From: Exophiala sp. HKRS030 | Lineage: Eukaryota; Ascomycota; Eurotiomycetes; Chaetothyriales; Herpotrichiellaceae | Reading direction: 5' to 3' | NCBI GenBank assembly: GCA_023897205.1 | Contig: JAHWDD010000002.1 | Span: 186,001 to 250,000, forward strand | DNA: 64,000 nt | In this document: piece after piece, positions 54,300-64,000 of the stretch | Numbering within the stretch: position 1 is the stretch's first letter | Layout of the letters: each line of letters begins with the position of its first letter | Notes under the pieces: generated by a model | Databases searched by the model: none | What the model was told of the DNA's origin: nothing | What the model saw: the letters and a program-made list of their open reading frames with translations, nothing else | Program-made: the position numbers and the translations under genes

Positions 54300-57232
54300 A
54301 TGGGCCTGTCAACGGTGGAATCACACAAGCAAGAGAACGAAACACCAGAGGTTCAGGAAGAGTATACGCCATACCAGCCCGAGAAGGGCTATGGATGGGG
54401 CGAGGCTTTGCCTGAGAAGCAAGGTCTTTACGACCCTAGCCTCGAGAAAGATGCCTGTGGTGTAGGCTTTGCTGCGTAAGACGCTCCGACGTCCCCGTTC
54501 GTCCGATGCCCTGTTCTGACAATTCTCTCACAGGCATATCAAGGGCAAGCCAAGCCACAAAATTGTTAGCGATGCGCGCAATCTACTTTGTAACATGACC
54601 CATCGGGGTGCGGTCGGCTCAGATGCACGAGATGGCGATGGTGCGGGTGTCATGAGCTCGATTCCTCATAAATTTTTCGTCAAGAATTTCGCTCGCGAGG
54701 TCGGCGTAGAGCTGCCTCCCCTTGGTCAATATGCCGCTGGAAACTTGTTCTTCAAGCCGGATACTGAGATGCTGAAACATGCCACCCTCAGCTTCGAGGA
54801 AGCCGCTCAATCCCTGGGCCTACGCACCCTCGGCTGGCGAGAAGTCCCACGCGACTCTACCCTCCTTGGTCCCGCTGCCCTCTCACGAGAACCTATAATC
54901 CTGCAACCTTTTGTCGTCCTTGCCTCTGCCTATGGAACCGGCAATAAGCCCGACATCACAGACCCCGAACAATTCGACGATGTCGAATTCGAGCGCAAGC
55001 TGTACATCCTGAGAAAGACCGTCTCGCATGATCCCCGGTGGAAGCCGTGGTTCTATGTGTGCTCCCTGAGCAACAGAAACATTGTGTACAAGGGTCAGCT
55101 GGCTCCTGTGCAAGTCTACCAGTACTATCATGATCTCGTATCCGTAGATTATGAGGCTCACTTCGCCCTCGTCCACTCGCGGTTTTCCACCAACACTTTC
55201 CCCTCCTGGGATCGGTCACAGCCCCTCCGGTGGCTTGCCCATAACGGAGAAATCAACACGCTACGCGGTAACAAGAACTGGATGAGAGCCCGTGAGGGTG
55301 TCTTGAAATCCGACCTCTTCGGTGAAGATCTTGAGAAGCTGTTCCCCATCGTTGAGGATGGTGGCTCCGACTCTGCTGCTTTCGACAACGTGCTTGAGCT
55401 GCTTGTCATGAACCGTGTTCTTTCTCTTCCCGAAGCAGTTATGATGATGGTGCCAGAGGCATGGCAGGGTAACACAGCCATGGATGCTGGAAAGGCTGCC
55501 TTCTACGAATACGCAGCCAACCTCATGGAGCCTTGGGATGGCCCAGCTCTCTTCACCTTCTCTGACGGCCGGTACTGTGGTGCCAATCTCGACAGAAACG
55601 GTTTGAGACCCTGCCGGTACTATGTCACTGACGATGATCGCATCATCTGTGCCTCAGAGGTCGGCACAATTGCAATTGAACCCGAGAGAGTCATCATCAA
55701 GGGTCGTCTGCAGCCCGGTAAGATGCTTCTAGTGGATACGGAAGCTGGACGCATCATCGATGATGCCGAGCTCAAAGCCACCGTCGCCAACCGTCAACCT
55801 TTCCAGCAGTGGCTCGACAAGAGCCTCATGAAGATGCCGCAGATCTACGAGGCACTGGCCAAGGAGTCTGATTTGAGCTCTAAACTCACCGAGTCTTCCG
55901 TCCAAGAGGATGCTAGGCTCAAGGCCTTCGGCTACTCCTTCGAACAGGTTAGCCTGCTGCTTGCCCCCATGGCTGCTGATTCTAAAGAAGCTCTGGGTTC
56001 TATGGGTAATGATGCACCTCTTGCGTGTCTGGCACAGCAACCACGACTACTCTATGAGTATTTCAGACAACTTTTTGCTCAGGTCACAAACCCTCCCATT
56101 GATCCCATCAGAGAAGCCATTGTCATGTCGCTAGAGTGCTATGTCGGCCCTCAAGGCAATCTCCTAGAGATGGACGAGTCTCAGTGCGGCAGACTACTAC
56201 TTCCGTCACCAATCCTGGAAACCGAGACCTTTAACGCTCTCAAGAACATCAACAGTTATAACAAGGACTGGTCTGTTCGTGCAATCGACATCACTTTCGA
56301 GAAGTCTTCTGGTGTCGACGGCTTCATGAGCGCCCTTGACAGCATCTGCGATGCCGCAACCACAGCCATCGAAGAAGGGGACAAGATCATCATCTTGTCT
56401 GATCGAGCCACAAGCGCAGAACGAGTGTCCGTCCCTACCCTTCTTGCCACCGGCTTGGTTCACCATCACTTGGTGCGCAACAAGTGGCGATCTCGAGCTG
56501 CTATTATTCTCGAGACTGCCGAGGCCAGGGAAGTACACCACATGTGTGTTCTCCTCGGTTATGGTGCCGATGGTATCAACCCATACCTCGCCATTGAGTG
56601 CATCCTCAAGCTCAACCGCGAGGGAATCATCAAGAAGAAGCTTACCGACGAACAACTGATTGCAAACTACAAAGCTTCTTGCGATGGCGGTATTCTCAAG
56701 GTGATGAGTAAGATGGGTATTTCCACTCTTCAGTCCTACAAGGGTGCGCAAATTTTCGAAGCTTTGGGTATCGATGACACGGTGGTCGATCGGTGCTTTG
56801 CTGGCACCGCCACCCGCGTCCGTGGTATGACTTTCGAATTGATTGCCGAGGACTCGTTTGCTTTCCATGAGCAAGGGTACCCTTCACGGCATGTTCGGGA
56901 CATCCCAGGTCTCCCTGAAACTGGTGAATATCACTGGCGTGACGGCGGTGAAAACCACATCAACGACCCTGTCAGTATCGCCAACATCCAGGATGCTGTG
57001 AGGACTCACAACGACAAATCCTACGAGGCTTATTCGCTCTCTGAGTATGAGCAGATCAAGAACTGCACCCTTCGAGGCATGCTGGACTTCGACTTCGATC
57101 AGCGCCAGCCAGTCCCCATTGACCAGGTTGAGCCATGGACAGAGATCGTGCGACGATTCGTAACAGGTGCCATGTCATATGGCTCTATCTCCATGGAGGC
57201 ACATTCTACGCTGGCTGTCGCCATGAACCGCC

Positions 57233-57263
<31 letters not shown>

Positions 57264-60200
57264 TGAAGACCCCGAGCGCAGTCTCAAGATGGAAAACGGA
57301 GATTCCATGCGGTCGGCTATTAAGCAGATTGCCTCGGGTCGTTTTGGTGTCACCTCGAACTACCTTGCAGACTCAGACGAACTTCAGATCAAAATGGCTC
57401 AAGGTGCGAAGCCTGGTGAAGGTGGTGAACTTCCCGGACACAAGGTTTCCGAACCTATCGCTCGCACAAGACATTCGACTCCTGGCGTCGGTCTTATCTC
57501 GCCTCCACCTCATCACGATATTTACTCGATTGAGGACTTGAAGCAGTTGATTTATGATTTAAAGTGCTCAAACCCTCGTTCCAGAGTGTCTGTCAAGCTG
57601 GTGTCTGAGGTTGGTGTCGGTATTGTCGCAGCTGGTGTCGCGAAGGCCAAGGCCGATCATATTTTGATCTCTGGTCACGATGGTGGTACTGGTGCTTCTA
57701 GATGGACTGGTATCAAGTATGCCGGACTTCCATGGGAGCTGGGTTTGGCCGAAACTCACCAGACTTTGGTTCTCAACGATCTTCGAGGTCGAGTCATCGT
57801 CCAGACTGATGGGCAGATTCGAACCGGACGTGACGTTGCCATTGCCTGTCTGCTCGGTGCCGAAGAATGGGGTTTTGCAACCACACCACTCATTGCGATG
57901 GGCTGCATTATGATGCGCAAGGTAAGCAACGACGTTCCCCAACGCTTGACCGTGCTAACATATTTAGTGTCACTTAAACACCTGCCCTGTAGGTATTGCC
58001 ACTCAGGATCCTTTGCTTAGGAAGAAGTTCCAAGGTACCCCAGAGCACGTCATCAACTTCTTCTACTATATCGCCAACGAGCTCCGTGCGATCATGGCTC
58101 AACTTGGTTTAAGAACTGTTAATGAAATGGTTGGCCGTGCCGAACTCTTGAAGGTCCGCGAGGATCTTCGCTCGCGAAAGACTGAGAATCTTGACCTCTC
58201 ACTCATTCTTACACCAGCTCACTCAATCCGCCCAGGTGTTGCCACCTACAACGTCCGCAAGCAGGATCACAAGTTGCACACTCGTCTTGACAACAAACTA
58301 ATCTCAGAGTCAGAACTTGCGCTCGAGAAGGGTCTGCCTTGCCGGATTGAAACTGACATTGTCAACACCGACCGCACACTGGGCGCGACCTTGTCATACC
58401 AGATCAGCAAGCGATATGGTGAGGCCGGCCTGCCCCAAGATACCATCCACGTCAATATAAGAGGCTCAGCTGGTCAATCTTTCGGCGCTTATCTTGCTCC
58501 CGGTGTCACCCTGGAACTAGAGGGTGATTCCAACGACTATGTTGGTAAGGGTCTTTCTGGTGGTCGTCTGATTGTCTACCCACCGCGCAGCGCTGTCTAC
58601 AAGGCCGAAGAAAATATCCTCATTGGCAATGTCTGTCTCTATGGCGCCACCAGCGGTACATGCTACTTTAGGGGTGTCGCTGCTGAACGCTTCGCCGTCC
58701 GAAACTCTGGCGCCAACGCTGTTGTTGAAGGTGTTGGTGACCACGGATGTGAATACATGACTGGTGGCCGTATCGTTGTTCTAGGAAGTACCGGGCGCAA
58801 CTTCGCTGCCGGTATGTCTGGCGGTATTGCATATGTTCTTGACATGAACCAGGATTTCCATTCCAAAATCAATATGGAAATGGTCGAAGTCTCTGGCGTG
58901 GACGACCCATCTGAGATCGCTTTCCTTCGAGGCATGATTGAGGATCATCATCACTACACCGGCTCCGAACTCGCAGCCCGCATTCTCTTGGAGTTCAACC
59001 GTGCTCTTCCACGTTTTGTCAAGGTGCTTCCCACGGACTACAAGAGAGTGTTGTTGGAGCAAGCAAAGAAGGCGGAAGAGGCCAAGAAAGCCGAATATCC
59101 TTTACCCTTGCTACCTGGCAATCCTGTGCGTAACCTGCACCAAGAACAACGCAACGCAGCGCAAGACAAGGAATCTAAGCAGAAGAAGGTTGACATGCTC
59201 GATATCGAGGAAGGTATCAACGGCGACGCGGACAAGGCCAAACAGAAGGCGGCACTGGTGCTTGACAAGACTCGTGGTTTCATGAAGTACACTCGTCGCA
59301 GTGAGAAGTACCGCAACGCTAAGACCAGAGTCAAAGATTGGGCTGAGTTGTCATCTCGTCTCAATGAGGATGAGCTGAAATACCAGTCTGCGAGATGCAT
59401 GGACTGTGGTGTTCCCTTCTGTCAATCCGAAACTGGATGCCCGATCTCCAACATCATTCCCAAATGGAATGAGTTAGTATTTCAGGTGAGAGCGCTAACG
59501 TTCCTCAACGCTTGACTGTGCTAACATATTTACAGAACCAGTGGAAGGATGCCCTCAACCGTCTTCTGATGACAAACAATTTCCCTGAGTTCACTGGCCG
59601 TGTATGCCCCGCTCCATGCGAGGGGGCTTGTGTGCTTGGTATCAACGAGGACCCCGTGGGCATCAAGAGCATTGAATGCGCCATCATTGACAAGGGTTTT
59701 GAAATGGGCTGGATGGTACCAAATCCACCTACTGAACGCACCGGCAAGAAGGTGGCTATCATTGGATCTGGCCCTGCTGGCCTGGCTGCTGCCGACCAAC
59801 TCAACCGTGTTGGCCACAGCGTGACTGTGTATGAGAAATCGGATCGTTGTGGCGGTTTGCTCATGTACGGTATTCCCAACATGAAGCTCGATAAGCGCAT
59901 TGTCCAACGACGAGTCGACCTCATGGCTGCCGAAGGTGTCAGCTTCGTCACAGGTGTTATGGTTGGACCTGGTGAGAAGTTCTCTCTGGAATCTCTGCGC
60001 CAGAGCAACGACGCAGTTATCATCTCCACTGGCGCCCAGGTTCCTCGAGACCTCAAGATCAAGAACCGAGAAGCCGAAGGTGTCCACTTCGCCATGGAAT
60101 TCCTCCATGCAAACACGAAGTCGCTCCTTGACTCAGAATTGGGTGATGGCAAGTACATTACGGCCAAGGACAAGCATGTCATCGTCATTGGCGGTGGTGA

Positions 60201-60906
60201 CACTGGTAACGATTGTATTGGTACCTCCCTTCGACACGGTGCTAAGTCTATCACAAACTTTGAACTTCTGCCACAGCCTCCACCGGAGCGTGCTCGCGAC
60301 AACCCATGGCCTCAGTGGCCAAGAATCTACCGTGTAGACTATGGCCACACTGAAGTCAAGCAACATTATGGCAAAGATCCTCGCGAGTACTGTGTTATGA
60401 CCAAAGACTTCGTCATGGAAGATGGCCGCGTTGTCGGTATCAATACCAACCGTGTTGAGTGGACCAAGTCAGCAACAGGTGCCTGGGAGATGAAGCCCAA
60501 GGAGGGAAGTGAGCAATATTTTCCTGCCGACCTTGTCTTGCTGTCAATGGGCTTCCTCGGCCCAGATGATCGCCTTTTCGAGTCCGAGATTGAGCTTGAT
60601 CCACGCAAGAACATCAAGACCCCCAAGAACATGTACAACACCAACCTTCCGGGAGTCTTTGCGGCTGGTGATTGCCGTCGTGGCCAATCTCTCATTGTTT
60701 GGGGTATCAACGAAGGTCGACAGTGCGCCCGACAAGTGGACAGCTTTTTGATGCATACTGGTTCCGTCCTTCCCGTCACTGGCGGTATCGTCAGACGCGC
60801 TCAATATGACTCTGTGCCACTACCCCGTGAGCCCAAGACCCACAAGGATGGTGACATGGCTCATGCCACGGAAGAGATGAAGCGTGCACCAGAGATCAAG
60901 GCTTAA
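54300..60906 (+). CDS. GLT1: NADH-dependent glutamate synthase (GOGAT)
   Basis: Makes two glutamates from 2-oxoglutarate and glutamine with NADH; ammonium assimilation. Exons 54300-54475, 54534-57921, 57968-59485, 59536-60906 give 2150 residues, the fungal single-chain form. A 52-residue propeptide precedes the catalytic Cys53 of the class II amidotransferase (DACGVGF). Then come the FMN synthase domain ([33 protein letters not shown]), the 3Fe-4S site CxxxxxCxxxxC ([13 protein letters not shown]), the GXXGXXXG-type structural beta-helix ([15 protein letters not shown]), and a beta-subunit-like part: Cys clusters ([23 protein letters not shown]), the FAD site ([13 protein letters not shown]) and the NADH site ([10 protein letters not shown]). 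Intron 2 splits the 3Fe-4S motif; intron 3 sits at the start of the small-subunit-like domain. These two introns are near-identical. Confidence 0.97.
57922..57967 (+). repeat. GLT1 intron 2, paralogous to intron 3
   Basis: 46-nt intron, GTAAGC donor, TAG acceptor. Its last ~33 nt before the acceptor (including CAACGCTTGAC and the branch-like GTGCTAACATATTTA) match intron 3 of the same gene with two differences. Confidence 0.85.
59486..59535 (+). repeat. GLT1 intron 3, paralogous to intron 2
   Basis: 50-nt intron, GTGAGA donor, CAG acceptor. Shares the ACGTTCC-CAACGCTTGAC-GTGCTAACATATTTA core with intron 2; differences are two C/T changes, the 5' ~12 nt and two extra bases before AG. Confidence 0.85.
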
Positions 60907-61806
60907 GCCTAAACCAGTCCGAGCACACAAAATAGCACGAGAATATGAGCATGAATGCAGCATGAAATTGGATCCGGGGTGGTTCTTTCGACATTTCAAA
61001 ACAAAAAAAAGCTAGTCGCCGGATGACAAGCGAGGAGGAAGTCACTTTACTTTCAAATTTTCTCTTAGTGACGAAGCGTTTCAAGAATGAAAACGGGAGG
61101 CGATGCTCGCTAGACGTTATGGATTCACGGCCATCAGGTTTTTGGATGACGAACGGGGCGTGTGTTTCATTTCTTACAATCGTTCCCGAGCGACGGAGTT
61201 TCAGTCTTTATGAAATTTCACCGGTCTTTTTCGTATTGATATTTCTTTTTTTTTGAAGAAATGACCTGATTGGGGATATAAAATTGATTTTCGACGCTGC
61301 AGACTGCCAATTGGACATGTACCATTAACGAACTGGGTAGATAGCAGGTAAAAATTCAACCTTTTCAATGAAAAAGCGCACATCATTCTTTCCAGCTCCT
61401 GGAGTCCTTGAGAGAGCACATTGATGAAGTGGCGATATCATCGTCTCAATATCCTCTCGTCCTCCACTCTCCCACCACCATAGATCCATAGTCGACACGC
61501 TCTCTCGCGTCTACTCCTTTCCACTCGCCCTTTCCTCTCCCCCTTTCCCTCTAGGCCCCCTACCGCGCCGGCCGGGGAACGAAACCTCCGCGGACTTGTT
61601 GACCAAAGGTTCGCCGCGCGGACGGGGACATTTGAACTACATATTCAACCAACGAAGCGGCTCGGCTCGACCCAAATGGCAACATTTGATCCATCTATCT
61701 TGTTGCCTTCCCAGCCATCTAGCCATATCATCCAAGAGCGACCATAAATAAAACTATACGTGGTAACAATAATTCGCAATGTCCGCAAATGAATTCAGGC
61801 TCCGAT
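60907..61806. other. Intergenic, GC-rich patch
   Basis: GLT1 3' flank, a T-run flanked by a small inverted repeat (~61235-61262), and a GC-rich patch (~61555-61630). No gene seen. Confidence 0.4.
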
Positions 61807-63287
61807 ATGGGCTGCCGATTCAATCAGACCACAAAATGCCACTTGCATCATCCTTGTTCGAATGGCACTGATCATACGAAGTGGCGCTGTCCTTCATGTC
61901 CGGCAACACCTCGGAGTTGCATACTACGCGAGCCATTTCTGCTTTCTGAGAATTGAGCGATTCGTTGCCAAAACTTGCCCCAAAGGCAAGTCATCTACTT
62001 GTTCGCTTTGTCGAGTAAGGGCGAATTTGACCTGACTTTCTGGACGGAAAAGGGAGGCTGGGCCTGCAAGAAGGGTGGGTGGATATCATTGGGTAGCGAT
62101 AAGAACTTTTCAAAAGGCAATGCCACCGCCGTCGCTCATAGGCAGTCTGAGATTGAAGTCTTTGCATGCGGTGAGGATGGTCGCATTTATTCGAAACTCG
62201 TCACAGACTTCGACCACCCAGGCACAGATTGGACGAGTCTGGGCCGCCCAGATTGTGGCTTTCCACCAAATGCCTACGTGTCGGCGAATTCATGCGTCTT
62301 GAAAAGCACAGAGGTGTTCGCTTGCGATTCGGATGGCCTCGTCTACACCACCACCTGGGATCGAGAGGCCATCCCTTTAGGGGCGGAACAAGAGTGGCTC
62401 TGCCTGGGAGGTGCCATGATCCCTGGCTCCGAAGTGACGGTCCTCCACCGCAAAGATACTCAACTCGACGTGTTCGGAAAGGACAGAAATTCTCGGCTCT
62501 ACACGAACTGGAGAAATCGATACTCAGTCTGGGGAAGTCAACATGAGTGGGAAGCGATCAGCAAGCAGTACCCAGGCTTCTGTAATGTCGCTGCCGTTGC
62601 ACGGACAAGCGAGCGGCTACATGTTTTCATCAACAACAAATCAGGACAAATGTATACCAGCTGGTGGCCAGCCAGTGACGGCTGGTATGACATGGGAAGG
62701 CCGCGTTACCAGGAGGGAAGCGTCTCGTCGTCTAGTCACACGAGTGGCACGGTAGCGGCGCCTCGATATTCATCGATGAGTGAATCGCTGACACTGTTTG
62801 ATGCGACAACGTTTGACAAAAAGCCAACGTGAGTGACGAACTCGCGCAAAGTAGGAAAATGGGTCTCACAATACTGACATACTCAAATGGCAGTTCCCTT
62901 CAGGTTACAGAGTCGAAACATTGGATCCAGGATCTCATTAAAACAATCAATAATACCTTGTTCACATCTTCACGAAGAGAGCATGATCAGAAAGCAAAGG
63001 TCGCAATCCTGGACAGCGGAGTCGACCCTGGCCACGAGCAGTTTCAGAAGATCAACAAGCACCACGGGTGGACTTTCGTTGAGAATAATGACAATGTGCA
63101 CGACACGTATGGCCATGGTACTTTCACCGCAGGTCTTCTCATGAAGATTGCCCCCAACACCGACCTATATATTGCCCGCGTCTGCACTTCCAACGAGCTG
63201 GATGATAATGCCAGTTTCCAACGAGTTGTAAACAATGTTATGGATGAACTGTCGAGGGTGCTAGGGACGGGGACCACTAGAAGTTGA
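61807..63287 (+). CDS. Beta-propeller lectin / subtilase-fragment gene, structure uncertain
   Basis: A ~285-residue frame (61957-62828) encodes five ~50-residue propeller repeats with the pattern LxVFxxDxxGxLYTxWW...WxxLG (for example LDVFGKDRNSRLYTNW and LHVFINNKSGQMYTSWW), as in PLL-like or fucose-lectin-like propellers. A GTGAGT...CAG intron (62829-62893) joins it to a subtilase-like N-terminal half with the catalytic Asp (VAILDSGVDPGHEQF) and His (YGHGTFTAGLL). The serine motif is missing; the frame ends at 63287. At the 5' end there is no ATG; an in-frame ATG at 61807 is separated by one TGA (61954-61956), perhaps inside a small intron. No signal peptide. It may be a decayed gene or a fragment of a larger lectin-protease gene. 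Confidence 0.5.
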
Positions 63288-64000
63288 AATGAAAAGTAAA
63301 ATGGCTTGCTGAGAAATTCAATCACATCTTATGGGAGAGGTAACCACCGTGACGAGTATAAAGACTGAGAGGCGGCTTGACTGGACTGAAGAGATGGAGA
63401 TCAAGTCTCGAGGCAATGGTGATTGACAAGTTCACTGTATGTTAAAGATGTTTCGTCCGCCCGTCAAACTCAACCGAAGAATGTTCGGTGTCACCTAGTA
63501 ACTCACCTATGTTGTGCACACCTTTATTCACGTTACTGATAACTTCCGGTACCCGAGGCTTCGAGTGATTGTTGCACAAATTATCAGAGACTTTGTGACG
63601 AGTATGCAGATGATTTCCACCCACCGTAGCTACCTAATTATCAAGGTATTCACATCTATTGTATTGAAAGAGGCGGTTCCCACAAACTCCCCGTGTCGGA
63701 GAAGACATTGCCCGGATATAACGTCATTTCCTCATTTGGAATTCGAGTCTAACCTCGCTTCGTATCTGAGTCAGGGCGTTGCGGGTCCAGCGTAGGGAGC
63801 ACGGTCCGCCTGGTGTAGATAGGGCATGCCAACTCGGTGGGCGAAGCATCATCAGCGAGTATATAACACACCCAACGTACGAGTAGAACATTTGGCACTT
63901 GGGCAAAGCAGTCTTCTATCTCTCTTGCTTTCTCTCTATCTCTCTCCACAAAGCCCAAGCCCTCCTGACCACAACCCCATTCCGACATTTTACACACAAA
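63288..64000. other. Intergenic; promoter of a gene beyond the window
   Basis: After the subtilase-like fragment, no further protease sequence is found. The right end looks like a core promoter: a TATATAA at 63860-63866 then a long CT-rich tract (63912-63947), pointing to a plus-strand gene starting after 64000. Confidence 0.45.
63860..63866 (+). promoter_or_regulatory. TATA box followed by CT-rich tract
   Basis: TATATAA, then ~45 bp later a 36-bp pyrimidine tract (63912-63947) of TCT/CTC units. This arrangement is typical of strong fungal promoters; the gene itself is outside the window. Confidence 0.5.

Overview
This window is nuclear DNA of a filamentous ascomycete (Pezizomycotina). Genes are dense on both strands, introns are short (about 44-90 nt, GT...AG) and most coding regions have one to four exons. 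The product set is typical of this group: a Zn2Cys6 factor, a bZIP-DUF3425 factor, a DUF3669 protein, lanosterol synthase, a single-chain NADH-glutamate synthase and a Sey1 GTPase. The overall style fits Eurotiomycetes, possibly black yeasts (Chaetothyriales); that placement is inference. No transposon, tRNA, rRNA or CRISPR array was recognised.

Layout. 1-4.3 kb: the 5' end of a secreted protein, a 65-residue cysteine-rich secreted protein and a secreted alkaline phosphatase, all on the minus strand. 4.3-6.8 kb: gene-poor. 6.8-16 kb (plus strand): GH43 glycosidase, aquaglyceroporin, bZIP factor, acetate kinase, DUF3669 protein. 16-19 kb: ABM/EthD-like protein and complex I subunit NDUFA8, divergent. 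19-27 kb: SEY1, a LysM-muramidase and a disordered protein. 28-35.4 kb: Zn2Cys6 factor, ERG7, SPO11 and UBC7. 35.9-44.3 kb: vacuolar aminopeptidase (M18), a disordered protein, a questin-oxidase-like protein, a methyltransferase-like protein and an unknown. 44.9-51 kb: APC8, BET1 and APC15. 51-54.3 kb: gene-poor. 54.3-60.9 kb: glutamate synthase GLT1. 61.8-63.3 kb: a beta-propeller lectin/subtilase-like gene that looks incomplete. The right edge looks like the promoter of a gene that starts outside the window.

Most genes are housekeeping (sterol synthesis, ammonium assimilation, respiration, ER shaping, ubiquitination, cell cycle, secretion) mixed with secreted hydrolases (phosphatase, GH43, LysM-muramidase). 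There is no convincing secondary-metabolite cluster.

The points most worth a second look are: (1) introns 2 and 3 of GLT1 are near-identical over a 33-nt core, as expected for recently copied, introner-like introns; (2) SPO11 reads as a conserved protein across its catalytic-tyrosine motif only if an intron with a GA instead of a GT donor is removed; (3) a five-blade lectin propeller fused to a subtilase fragment that lacks its serine motif; (4) a three-LysM muramidase; (5) an intergenic nonamer TACTCCGTA present in six exact copies, none in coding sequence.
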